Below the pieces are notes generated by a model. The model was not told the DNA's origin and did no database searches. It was given only the letters and a program-made list of their open reading frames with translations. A program made the translations under genes and the position numbers. Shown one piece after another: positions 8,324-16,656 of a DNA stretch of 64,000 bases. The DNA comes from Methylococcaceae bacterium (lineage in GTDB: Bacteria > Pseudomonadota > Gammaproteobacteria > Methylococcales > Methylomonadaceae), in NCBI GenBank assembly GCA_006844705.1, contig SPJS01000063.1, positions 1 through 64,000 on the forward strand, read 5' to 3'. Position 1 is the stretch's first letter, and every line of letters begins with the position of its first letter.

Positions 8324-10027
8324 CTAAAACAAAAAATAACGTTGTGCCATCGGTAAAACAGTGGCCGGTTCACAGGTCAATAATACGCCATCGGCGCGTA
8401 CCTGATAGGTTTGTGAATCGACGTCGATATGTGGTTGATAACTGTTGTGAATCATGTCTTTTTTAGTGACGCTGCGGTTGCCGTAAACTGAACCGATCAT
8501 CGAGGATAATCCCAGTTTGTTTGCAACACCGGCATCTGCCGCCGCTTTGGAGAGAAACAACATGGAGGTGGCGTGGCAGGCACCGCCATAGGCACCGAAC
8601 ATAGTGCGATAATGCACCGGCTGCGGTGTCGGTATCGAGGCATTGGGGTCGCCCATTGGGGCGGCTGCAATCATGCCACTTTTCAAAATCAGGCTGGGTT
8701 TTACCCCGAAAAAGGCCGGTTCCCACAACACCAGATCAGCCAGTTTACCGGTTTCAATCGAGCCGACTTCATGCGATATGCCGTGGCTGATGGCTGGATT
8801 GATCGTGTATTTGGCGATATAACGCTTGATGCGCAGGTTGTCATTCTGATCAGAATCGTCCGGCAGACTGCCGCGTTGCACTTTCATTTTGTGCGCGGTT
8901 TGCCAGGTGCGCGTGATGACTTCGCCGACGCGCCCCATTGCCTGTGAATCTGAGGCAATCATCGAGAATGCGCCGAGGTCATGCAGAATATCTTCGGCGG
9001 CAATAGTTTCGCGGCGAATACGCGATTCGGCAAAGGCAACATCTTCGGCGATGGCCGAGTCAAGGTGATGGCACACCATCAGCATATCAAGATGCTCATC
9101 GACCGTGTTGATGGTATATGGGCGCGTTGGATTGGTTGAGGATGGCAGGACATTCGCCTCACCACAGGCCTTGATGATGTCCGGCGCATGGCCGCCACCA
9201 GCACCTTCGGTATGATACGTGTGAATGGTACGGCCTTTGAAGGCGGCAATCGTATCTTCAACAAAGCCGGATTCATTCAGGGTGTCGGTATGAATCGCCA
9301 CTTGAATATCATGTTGTTCCGCCACCGACAGACAGCAATCAATCGCCGCCGGTGTGGTGCCCCAGTCTTCATGCAGTTTCAAGCCCATGATACCGGCTTC
9401 AACCTGTTCGTTCAGTGCGCCAGGCAGACTGGCATTGCCTTTGCCGAGCAAGCCAAAATTCATTGGAAAACTGTCCAAGGATTGCAGCATGCGGCTGATG
9501 TTCCACGGCCCTGGCGTGCAGGTGGTGGCATTGGTGCCGGTGGCAGGGCCGGTGCCGCCGCCAATCATGGTGGTGACGCCAGACATCAAGGCTTCTTCAA
9601 TCTGCTGCGGACAAATAAAATGGATGTGCGCATCAATGCCACCTGCGGTCAGGATCTTGCCTTCGCCGGCAATGGCTTCGGTGCCGGGGCCGATAATGAT
9701 ATTGACGCCGTGTTGGGTATCCGGGTTTCCGGCTTTGCCAATACCGACAATGCGGCCGTCCTTGACGCCCACGTCGGCTTTGATAATGCCCCAGTGATCA
9801 ATAATCAAGGCATTGGTAATCACCAGATCAACCGCCGTCGATGAATCACATTGACTTTGCCCCATGCCATCACGGATCACCTTGCCGCCACCGAATTTGA
9901 CTTCGTCGCCGTACACGGTGCGGTCTTCTTCTACCTGTAAAATAAGTTCGGTATCGGCCAGGCGCAAGCGGTCACCCACGGTGGGGCCAAACATTTCGGC
10001 ATAGGCCTGACGGGTTATTTTACTCAT
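8324..10027 (-). CDS. ureC: urease subunit alpha
   Basis: Catalytic subunit of urease (urea to ammonia and carbamate), 567 residues, the standard length. All active-site residues are visible at their classical numbers: nickel ligands His134 and His136, the carbamylated Lys217 in GLKLHED, His246, His272 and Asp360, plus flap Cys319-His320 in MVCHHLD. It overlaps ureB by 4 bp and is the last gene of a run ureD-ureA-ureB-ureC. The start ([16 protein letters not shown]) is the normal one. Nickel insertion needs UreE/F/G, which are not in this window. Confidence 0.98.
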   Translation of the reverse strand: MSKITRQAYAEMFGPTVGDRLRLADTELILQVEEDRTVYGDEVKFGGGKVIRDGMGQSQCDSSTAVDLVITNALIIDHWGIIKADVGVKDGRIVGIGKAGNPDTQHGVNIIIGPGTEAIAGEGKILTAGGIDAHIHFICPQQIEEALMSGVTTMIGGGTGPATGTNATTCTPGPWNISRMLQSLDSFPMNFGLLGKGNASLPGALNEQVEAGIMGLKLHEDWGTTPAAIDCCLSVAEQHDIQVAIHTDTLNESGFVEDTIAAFKGRTIHTYHTEGAGGGHAPDIIKACGEANVLPSSTNPTRPYTINTVDEHLDMLMVCHHLDSAIAEDVAFAESRIRRETIAAEDILHDLGAFSMIASDSQAMGRVGEVITRTWQTAHKMKVQRGSLPDDSDQNDNLRIKRYIAKYTINPAISHGISHEVGSIETGKLADLVLWEPAFFGVKPSLILKSGMIAAAPMGDPNASIPTPQPVHYRTMFGAYGGACHATSMLFLSKAAADAGVANKLGLSSMIGSVYGNRSVTKKDMIHNSYQPHIDVDSQTYQVRADGVLLTCEPATVLPMAQRYFLF

Positions 10028-10341
10028 GATGATGTCTCCAGTGAGCCCATGATGTCCTGCCTGAATCCGTAGACGTTTCGATCACCGGCGAAAGCCACCA
10101 GGGTAATTTCACGTTCCTGCCCCGGCTCGAAACGGATCGCGGTGCCAGCCGGAATATCCGGTCGATAGCCACGGGTTTTGTCGCGTTCAAACTGCAAGGC
10201 CGGGTTGGTTTCAAAAAAATGGTAATGTGAACCCACCTGGATGGGACGGTCACCGGTATTGGCGACCACAATGCTGATGACCGGTCGTCCGGTATTCAGT
10301 TCCAGTTCGCCGGCTTCAACCAGCAGTTCTCCTGGTATCAT
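10024..10341 (-). CDS. ureB: urease subunit beta
   Basis: Small structural subunit of the urease trimer, 105 residues, starting MIPGELL. The conserved region around [11 protein letters not shown] is present. It is separated from ureA by 8 bp and overlaps ureC by 4 bp, so the three structural subunits are translationally coupled. Here alpha, beta and gamma are separate polypeptides, as in most proteobacteria. Confidence 0.97.
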   Translation of the reverse strand: MIPGELLVEAGELELNTGRPVISIVVANTGDRPIQVGSHYHFFETNPALQFERDKTRGYRPDIPAGTAIRFEPGQEREITLVAFAGDRNVYGFRQDIMGSLETSS

Positions 10342-10349
10342 ATGAGCTC

Positions 10350-10652
10350 CTATTCAATCGGGTTGTGTACCGTAACCAGTTTGGTGCCATCGGGAAAGGT
10401 GGCTTCCACTTGTACTTCCGGTAGCATGTCCACCACGCCATCCATCACATCTTCGCGGTTAAGCAGGGTACGGCCAAATTCCATTAACTCGGCCACCGTT
10501 TGCCCATCGCGCGCGCCTTCCATTATGGCGGCTGAAATCAATGCAACAGCTTCCGGGTAATTCAGTTTCAAGCCGCGCGCCTTGCGCCGTTCGGCCAGTA
10601 ACGCAGCGGTAAATATCAACAGTTTGTCTTTTTCTCTTGGCGATAATTGCAT
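10350..10652 (-). CDS. ureA: urease subunit gamma
   Basis: 100-residue gamma subunit with the family opening [14 protein letters not shown] and the conserved [10 protein letters not shown] and GRTLL segments. It forms the (alpha-beta-gamma)3 holoenzyme with UreB and UreC. It lies 16 bp downstream of ureD and 8 bp before ureB on the minus strand. Confidence 0.97.
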   Translation of the reverse strand: MQLSPREKDKLLIFTAALLAERRKARGLKLNYPEAVALISAAIMEGARDGQTVAELMEFGRTLLNREDVMDGVVDMLPEVQVEATFPDGTKLVTVHNPIE

Positions 10653-10668
10653 GTTTCACCTTGTCTGG

Positions 10669-11526
10669 TCAGGTTGCCCAGATGCGTGGCGTACAATTGT
10701 CACGCTGTAAAAGTGCGGGGCGAATCGTCCGGCGGACGGTTTCAAAAAAACGCCGTACCGGTTCGGTTTTATCATTCAGTGCACGGCAGATCAACACATC
10801 ATCTATCAAAGTCACACCCTGCCTGGGTGCATCGCCGATGAGTGTTCTGACCGCTTCACGTTCCTGCTCACCTGCCGACAGGGCAACCATCGTGGCACAA
10901 ACAGCATGACCATTCAGTCCCCAGCGGGCATGAAACGCCTGTTTATCCAGCAGCATGTGTTCCAGCAACAATGGCCGATTATCGCGGAAAATTCGCCAGT
11001 CCAAAACCGCTTCGCCCTTGTTGAAACTTTCACCACAGGAAGGTCGGCCAAACACCAGCAACTCCCAACCGATAAATCCGGCAGTCGGATGCAGATTGAT
11101 ATTAATGGAGGATTGCAGTTTGGCGCCTTCAAATAAAATGGTTTCCTGCGGTAACCATTCCACCGTCGCCTTGTCATCCACCTGAATATCCACGCGTTGC
11201 AGTGCTGTTGCTCCAGCACTGCGATAAAACTTGCCCGCCGCTGGCGTGGTGATTAACGCTTGTGCCGAGCAATGTGCATGAATATCAATATGCAAGCGAT
11301 CACTGGCGACAACGCCCCCAGGTGGATGTAATAAATAAACATGGCACACCCCGCCTTCCGGGTAAAAAGGTCGCTGTACTGTCAATGGTCCCTGGTGCTT
11401 GCGCTGATTGAGAATGGTTTTTTCACCACGCCGCTCAAAACCCAATTGCAACCAAGCATGCCAATGCTTGTTTGAGGTGTCTGCATCACTTGCAGGTGTT
11501 GGGGAATTATTGTGATCCAGGTACAT
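10669..11526 (-). CDS. ureD: urease accessory protein UreD
   Basis: 285-residue maturation chaperone that binds apo-urease and recruits UreF/UreG for nickel delivery. Family hallmarks are visible: GPLTVQRPFYPEG near residue 45, VHLLHPPGGVV-like sequence, and TTPAAGKFYRS near 95. It directly precedes ureA and follows the HicB-like gene by 3 bp, so it is probably cotranscribed with the urea transporter genes. UreE, UreF and UreG, its usual partners, are not encoded next to it. Confidence 0.95.
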   Translation of the reverse strand: MYLDHNNSPTPASDADTSNKHWHAWLQLGFERRGEKTILNQRKHQGPLTVQRPFYPEGGVCHVYLLHPPGGVVASDRLHIDIHAHCSAQALITTPAAGKFYRSAGATALQRVDIQVDDKATVEWLPQETILFEGAKLQSSININLHPTAGFIGWELLVFGRPSCGESFNKGEAVLDWRIFRDNRPLLLEHMLLDKQAFHARWGLNGHAVCATMVALSAGEQEREAVRTLIGDAPRQGVTLIDDVLICRALNDKTEPVRRFFETVRRTIRPALLQRDNCTPRIWAT

Positions 11527-11529
11527 TGT

Positions 11530-11862
11530 TTATTGGGCCCGGTTAACACTGGCCAGCCGGTTTATTAGACTGGCGCCTGATTCTGCCGCGTCGATAGCCA
11601 GATGCCGGTGTACTTCAGGAGGTATCCTGACCATACACTTGCCACTGGACTGGCGCATTGCTAAAGGTTGTGGAATGTCTTCCCCCTGCTGCATCATATC
11701 TTCAACACATTCACCGATCACATTGTATATACCTTGAAACGCCTCCTGCGAGGAAGGCGCCAACCAACTTAACCCAGGAAATTCAGCGCACAAACCGACA
11801 ATGTCATGATCGTCTTCAGACCACATTACACGATAGGTGTAGTTATCAATTTCTGTTTGCAT
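11530..11862 (-). CDS. HicB-like protein, orphan, with C-terminal ribbon-helix-helix
   Basis: A 110-residue protein. The N-terminal half (TYRVMWSEDDHDIVGLCAEF) matches the HicB partial RNase-H-like fold and the C-terminal part (MVRIPPEVHRHLAIDAAE, SLINRLA) a ribbon-helix-helix DNA-binding segment. HicB antitoxins normally pair with the small toxin HicA; no HicA-like frame precedes or follows. It sits between urtE and ureD on the same strand with 3 bp to ureD. It may be a stranded antitoxin or a DNA-binding regulator recruited into the urea operon; the second is only an inference. No strong ribosome binding site is seen. Confidence 0.75.
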   Translation of the reverse strand: MQTEIDNYTYRVMWSEDDHDIVGLCAEFPGLSWLAPSSQEAFQGIYNVIGECVEDMMQQGEDIPQPLAMRQSSGKCMVRIPPEVHRHLAIDAAESGASLINRLASVNRAQ

Positions 11863-11916
11863 TGATTTTTCAAACCAACAGGTATCATCATAGTCCCTGA
11901 TATACAGGAATTGATA

Positions 11917-12690
11917 TCAAACCGTCAAATACTGCTTCACCATCGCTTCAGTCAGTTCCGGCATTGTCCCGGTCGCTACACTGCGCCCACGATCCAAAAT
12001 ACAGAATTTACTGGCCACTTTACGCGCAAATGGCAACTTTTGTTCAACCAGCAAAACCGTTACGCCGAGTTCCTGATTAATCCGTGCAATCGCATCATGA
12101 ATGCCTGCCTTGCGCTGTTCAGCCGGGGGTGGGTCGATACCTTTAGCCCGGTTCAAACGAATAATCACATCACCGATTTCACTGACAATGTTGGGCTGAA
12201 TACCTTCCGTCGGCTCATCCAGAATCAGCAATTTCGGATTTAACACCAGCGCCCGGCCAATGGCCAGCTGTTGCTGCTGGCCGCCGGATAAATCACCGCC
12301 ACGACGACTCATCATTTGTTTGAGTACCGGGAAAATTTCAAACACTTCATCCGGGATTTTTTTGATACCCATTTTTTTGGCGGCACGCAAGCCGATTTTG
12401 AGGTTTTCCTCTACCGTCATCAACGGAAAAATCTCGCGCCCCTGCGGCACATAACCAATGCCGAGTTCCGCGCGTTTTTCCGCCCGGAAGGATGAAATTT
12501 TTTCACTGGCAAAGGTGATGGATCCATCACGAACAGGAATCAAACCCATGATGCTTTTTAGCAGCGTAGTCTTGCCCACACCGTTACGCCCCATCAGGCA
12601 CATGCATTCCCCTTGCTCAACCTGTAAATTCAGATCCCACAAGGTGTGACTTTCGCCATAATATTGATTGACTTCGTTGATTGCCAGCAT
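11917..12690 (-). CDS. urtE: urea ABC transporter ATP-binding protein UrtE
   Basis: One of two ATPases of the urea importer, 257 residues, with Walker A GRNGVGKTT, signature LSGGQQQQLAIGRAL, Walker B LLILDEPTEGIQP and a downstream VTVLLVEQ. The family is usually about 230 residues; the extra length is an insertion (about residues 183-205, GIDPPPAEQRKAG and following) between the helix after Walker B and the H-loop region. Its start overlaps the urtD stop by one base. It is followed by 54 bp before the HicB-like gene. Confidence 0.95.
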   Translation of the reverse strand: MLAINEVNQYYGESHTLWDLNLQVEQGECMCLMGRNGVGKTTLLKSIMGLIPVRDGSITFASEKISSFRAEKRAELGIGYVPQGREIFPLMTVEENLKIGLRAAKKMGIKKIPDEVFEIFPVLKQMMSRRGGDLSGGQQQQLAIGRALVLNPKLLILDEPTEGIQPNIVSEIGDVIIRLNRAKGIDPPPAEQRKAGIHDAIARINQELGVTVLLVEQKLPFARKVASKFCILDRGRSVATGTMPELTEAMVKQYLTV

Positions 12691-13544
12691 TAATCCCCCA
12701 GATAAACCTGTATTACGCGCGGGTCGTTTTGTACGTCATCCATGGTGCCTTCGGTGAGCACGGAGCCTTCATGCAGCACAGTGACGGTTTTCGCAATTGA
12801 GCGGACAAATTCCATATCGTGTTCTACCACGATCACCGAATGCTTGCCCTCAAGCGACAACAATAACTCGGCCGTGCGATCAACTTCCTGATGCGTCATC
12901 CCGGCCACTGGCTCATCCACCAGCATGACTTTGGGTTCTTGCATCAACAACATGCCAATCTCCAGCCACTGTTTTTGTCCATGCGACAGAATACCGGCCT
13001 GACGCCCACGTAATTCAGTAAGACCTATGGTTTCAAGCACTTCATCAATGTGCTCTTCCTGTTCGCTGTGAAGTTTGGCGAACAGCGTTTTCCAGGCACG
13101 TTTATCGGCCTTCATCGCCAACTCAAGGTTTTCAAACACGGTCAGGTTTCCAAATACGGAAGGCTTTTGAAATTTGCGACAGACGCCAGCTTCGGCAATC
13201 GCCGGTTCGTCCATTTCCAGTAGATTGATGGTCTGACCAAAATACACTGACCCTGTATCCGGTCGGGTTTTACCGGTAATCACGTCCATGAGCGTGGTTT
13301 TGCCTGCACCGTTCGGCCCTATCAGGCAACGCAGTTCACCTTCCTTCAAATACAACGATAAATCATTCAGTGCTTTAAAGCCGTCAAAACTGACGCTGAC
13401 ATCTTCAAGATACAAAATATTGCCATGACTGACATCTACCCGCCCGGGAGCCACTCCACGCCGGTTTACAAAATTAAACGTATGATAGCGGTCGATCAGC
13501 GGCTTTCGTTCCTTGAATTGCAGTAACGGATTATGCTCGCTCAT
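12690..13544 (-). CDS. urtD: urea ABC transporter ATP-binding protein UrtD
   Basis: Second ATPase of the urea importer, 284 residues. It has a roughly 40-residue N-terminal extension before the nucleotide-binding domain. Walker A is GPNGAGKTT, the signature region is LSHGQKQWLEIGMLL (the LSHGQ variant typical of UrtD and LivG-like proteins), and Walker B is KVMLVDEPVAGM. It overlaps urtC by 4 bp (ATGA) and urtE by 1 bp, showing translational coupling. Confidence 0.95.
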   Translation of the reverse strand: MSEHNPLLQFKERKPLIDRYHTFNFVNRRGVAPGRVDVSHGNILYLEDVSVSFDGFKALNDLSLYLKEGELRCLIGPNGAGKTTLMDVITGKTRPDTGSVYFGQTINLLEMDEPAIAEAGVCRKFQKPSVFGNLTVFENLELAMKADKRAWKTLFAKLHSEQEEHIDEVLETIGLTELRGRQAGILSHGQKQWLEIGMLLMQEPKVMLVDEPVAGMTHQEVDRTAELLLSLEGKHSVIVVEHDMEFVRSIAKTVTVLHEGSVLTEGTMDDVQNDPRVIQVYLGD

Positions 13545-14629
13545 GCATGCAACTCCTGGCGCTTACGCCACAAGCCGACCAGGCCATCCGGCATAAACAC
13601 TGTGACCAGGATGAATACCGCGCCCAGGGTAAACAACCAGATTTCCGGCAACAAACCGGTTAAGACCGTTTTCATGTAATTAACCAGCACGGCACCGATG
13701 ATGGCACCAAACAAGGTGCCTCGACCACCAATGGCTACCCAGACGACAATTTCCAGTGAATTCAATGGGGCAAACTCGCTGGGGTTAATGATGCCGACCT
13801 GTGGCACGTACAAGGCACCGGCGACCCCGGCCAGCATCGCCGACAGCACAAAAATCCATAATTTGTACATTTCCACGCGATAACCGATAAAACGTACCCG
13901 CGACTCCTGATCACGCAATGCACTGACTACTCGCCCCAGACGGGTTCGTGCAATCCATTGGCAGCCGAGCAACGCTCCCAGCAACGCCAGCCCGGAACAC
14001 ATTAACAAGACGGTTCTCACCGCATCGGTCTGTAAATTAAAACCCAGAATATCCTTAAAATCAGTTAATCCGTTATTACCGCCAAAGCCCATCTCGTTGC
14101 GGAAGAATGCCAGCATCAAGGCATAGGTCAACGCCTGGGTGATAATCGACAAATACACACCGGTCACACGCGAACGAAAGGCCAGCCAGCCAAACACCAG
14201 TGCCAGTATCCCCGGTGCCAACAGCACCATCACCATGGCGAACGGAAACGAATCGAAACCTTGCCAGAACCAGGGCAGTTCCTTCCAGTTAAGAAATACC
14301 ATAAAGTCTGGCAACAGTGGATCTCCATAGACACCGCGACTGCCAATCTGACGCATTAAATACATCCCCATGGCATACCCCCCCAAGGCGAAAAATGCGC
14401 CCTGCCCCAAGGCCAGAATGCCGCAATAGCCCCACACCAGATCCAGGGATAAGGCAAGCAGTGCAAAACACAAATACTTGCCGATCAACGACACGCTATA
14501 GGCCGAAAAATACAAGGGTGAATCCGGCGGGAATATCAGGTTACACAAAGGAATAAGCAGTGTGATTGCCAATAACACACTTAGAACAATGCGATTTTCC
14601 ATGTCCTTTTTGAAATAGTTCAGAATCAT
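13541..14629 (-). CDS. urtC: urea ABC transporter permease UrtC
   Basis: Integral membrane permease of 362 residues, LivM-like, with about ten hydrophobic segments and the permease motif region RVRFIGYRVEMYKL followed by GVAGALY. It pairs with UrtB to form the urea channel. It lies immediately after the urtB stop and overlaps urtD by 4 bp. Confidence 0.95.
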   Translation of the reverse strand: MILNYFKKDMENRIVLSVLLAITLLIPLCNLIFPPDSPLYFSAYSVSLIGKYLCFALLALSLDLVWGYCGILALGQGAFFALGGYAMGMYLMRQIGSRGVYGDPLLPDFMVFLNWKELPWFWQGFDSFPFAMVMVLLAPGILALVFGWLAFRSRVTGVYLSIITQALTYALMLAFFRNEMGFGGNNGLTDFKDILGFNLQTDAVRTVLLMCSGLALLGALLGCQWIARTRLGRVVSALRDQESRVRFIGYRVEMYKLWIFVLSAMLAGVAGALYVPQVGIINPSEFAPLNSLEIVVWVAIGGRGTLFGAIIGAVLVNYMKTVLTGLLPEIWLFTLGAVFILVTVFMPDGLVGLWRKRQELHA

Positions 14630-16354
14630 TTATGCCTCCGCTGCGCGGCCTTTTTGCGGAAACAAGCCTCGCGGCCGCTTCTGTATGAACAGAATAATGA
14701 AAATGAGCACCAGGATTTTTGCCAGCACAGCACCGGCAAAAGGCTCAAGCACCTTGTTGGCAATGCCCAGTGAAAAACCGGCCAGCAGCGTACCCCATAA
14801 ATTGCCCACGCCGCCAAATACCACCACCATAAAGGAATCAACAATATAGGCCTGCCCAAGATTTGGGCCGACATTGGTTATTTGGCTCAAGGCAACGCCG
14901 GCAACCCCGGCAATACCAGAACCCAGTCCGAACGTCATCGCATCGACCCGCTCGGTGGGTATGCCCATGGCTTTGGCCATGATTCGGTTTTGCGCGACTG
15001 AACGTACTTCAAGTCCCAACCGGGTGCGTTTAAGGATTTGCAATAACATCGCAAACACCAGCAAGGCAAACACCAGGATATAAAATCGGTTCCAGGTAAA
15101 GCTGAGAAAATCATTTACCGCATACGAGCCACTCATCCAGTCCGGGGTCGAAACACTGCGGTTAAGCGGAGAAAAAATTGATCGGACGGTTTGTTGCAGA
15201 AACAGGCTAACACCAAAGGTTGCCAATAAGGTTTCCAGGGGGCGTCCGTAGAGAAAGCGAATAATGCCGCGCTCTATGCCAATACCCACCGCGCCGGAAA
15301 TCATGAATGCCGCCGGAATTGCCAACAGCACAGCCAGGCCGGTATGCTCCGGTAAAATCTGCTGCATGACATACGTGGTATAGGCGCCCAGCATCATCAA
15401 CTCACCATGCGCCATATTGATCACCCCCATTACGCCAAAGGTAATCGCCAGCCCGATGGCCGCCAGCACCAGCACCGCGCCCAGACTTAAACCGAAGAAT
15501 ACGGTTTCCACCATGGCATAGACCTCAACGCGTGCTTCCATCTGCAACTGCGCCTTACGTGCCTTTTGCCTGACCTGTTCATCGCTTTCCAGAAAATTTC
15601 CTTCACTGTCCTGCTTGCTGATGGCCTGCAGTTTATTGAGAGCTTCCTGACTGTCTTGTGCCGCCAAAACATCCAATGCGGCAAGACGCGCAGCCTGATC
15701 CTTACTATCCATATCTTGCAAGGCAAACACCAGTTTCAGTTCATCCTGAATGCGCATATCCGGTTCAATTTCAGCGTGTGCTCGCAGGGTTTCCAGAGTG
15801 TGCGCATCCGGCTTTTTGGTCATCGCTTTGATCGCTTCCAGCCGGATTGTTACATCATCAGATGCCAGCTGCAAACGCCCGATCATCACTCTCAACTGGG
15901 AACGCAGTCTGTTATTAAGCTTGATATTCTTTGCCTCGGAACGCGATATATCCGGCTGAGCATCTCCACTATGCGCTTCAACTATCTGGTAGTTGTCTGC
16001 AGATGCTTTCTCAAGAATCACAACAAGGCCGGATTCTCGTAACTCCAGCAAGCGGTTATCCAGTAACGCCTGTAACACAGTTAAGGTACGCGGATGGTCA
16101 GTGCCCGCCAACGTATCCATCGCTTTTCCGCGTTTTGATAACGAACGAATTTTTACCGCATCGACAAGCTCATAAAACGAGAGTGTAGCCACGTCTTCCA
16201 CTCTCACCATTTCAGAAGCCGGGCTGGTTGGCTGTTCTACAAACTCGGCCAATACCAGTGAAATCGATAAATTAAAACAACAGAGCACCCAACAGCATAA
16301 ACGGGGCACCGGAGGCACTCTGGGAATTAATAACAAGGTATTAAATCGAATCAT
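14630..16354 (-). CDS. urtB: urea ABC transporter permease UrtB, long form
   Basis: Permease of about 574 residues. A signal-peptide-like start is followed by a soluble, helical, HEAT-like region of about 260 residues and then LivH-type membrane helices (about 300-570; GVMGVINMAHGELMMLGAYT marks the permease core). Proteobacterial UrtB often carries such a periplasmic N-terminal extension. The open frame begins with TTG at 16387, inside an inverted-repeat element; ATG at 16354 is preferred because it gives a clean signal peptide (MIRFNTLLL), although its ribosome binding site is weak. The gene is separated from urtA by 302 bp containing a terminator-like hairpin and a palindromic element. Confidence 0.92.
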   Translation of the reverse strand: MIRFNTLLLIPRVPPVPRLCCWVLCCFNLSISLVLAEFVEQPTSPASEMVRVEDVATLSFYELVDAVKIRSLSKRGKAMDTLAGTDHPRTLTVLQALLDNRLLELRESGLVVILEKASADNYQIVEAHSGDAQPDISRSEAKNIKLNNRLRSQLRVMIGRLQLASDDVTIRLEAIKAMTKKPDAHTLETLRAHAEIEPDMRIQDELKLVFALQDMDSKDQAARLAALDVLAAQDSQEALNKLQAISKQDSEGNFLESDEQVRQKARKAQLQMEARVEVYAMVETVFFGLSLGAVLVLAAIGLAITFGVMGVINMAHGELMMLGAYTTYVMQQILPEHTGLAVLLAIPAAFMISGAVGIGIERGIIRFLYGRPLETLLATFGVSLFLQQTVRSIFSPLNRSVSTPDWMSGSYAVNDFLSFTWNRFYILVFALLVFAMLLQILKRTRLGLEVRSVAQNRIMAKAMGIPTERVDAMTFGLGSGIAGVAGVALSQITNVGPNLGQAYIVDSFMVVVFGGVGNLWGTLLAGFSLGIANKVLEPFAGAVLAKILVLIFIILFIQKRPRGLFPQKGRAAEA

Positions 16355-16371
16355 TTTTTTTCTTAAAATAA

Positions 16372-16477
16372 ACAATTGAAAGCACAAAACCCTCTATGCA
16401 AAACGCTTATGGGGGTAAGCGTAAAGGTAATAAGCGGGAGAAACTGAGAAAATCGAGAGTTTTGTGCTTTCAATTGT
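16372..16477. repeat. 106-bp palindromic element with 23-bp terminal inverted repeats
   Basis: The 23 bp at 16372-16394 (beginning ACAATTGAAAGCACAAAACC) recur inverted at 16455-16477 with one mismatch. The 60-bp interior has a small hairpin (ACGCTTA/TAAGCGT). It lies between urtA and urtB and ends 18 bp before the urtB ATG. It may be a MITE, or an RNA structure that lowers expression of the membrane genes relative to the binding protein. No second copy was noticed in the window. Confidence 0.75.
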
Positions 16478-16615
16478 ATATTTAATGTTTAGAATTCACC
16501 GTCAAAATATTGGCCGTACACCTCAACAACACATTAGGCCAACAAAAAATAGAACCCCTTTTTTGGCCAACCCTTTGACAGTGAATATTTGGTCATTCAG
16601 GTCATTAATTTAAGA

Positions 16616-16645
16616 AGAATGTCCGGTAAAAAAACCGGACATTCT
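16616..16645 (-). terminator. strong hairpin after urtA
   Basis: A perfect 12-bp stem (AGAATGTCCGGT / ACCGGACATTCT) with a 6-nt A-rich loop lies 11 bp beyond the urtA stop. Position and strength fit a partial terminator or an mRNA-stabilising hairpin that lets urtA be expressed above urtBCDE, as is usual for binding proteins. No long T-run follows on the minus strand. Confidence 0.7.
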
Positions 16646-16656
16646 AACCTGGATGC

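Noticed and set aside
9188-9844. 218-codon open frame on the plus strand
   Set aside because: It lies wholly antisense to ureC, whose residues are all conserved; a shadow of codon bias in a highly conserved gene.
11530-11862. Complete HicAB toxin-antitoxin pair
   Set aside because: Only the HicB-like part is present; neither flank holds a HicA-like double-stranded RNA-binding frame.
15566-16042. 158-codon plus-strand frame
   Set aside because: Antisense to the N-terminal region of urtB; no ribosome binding site and no family.
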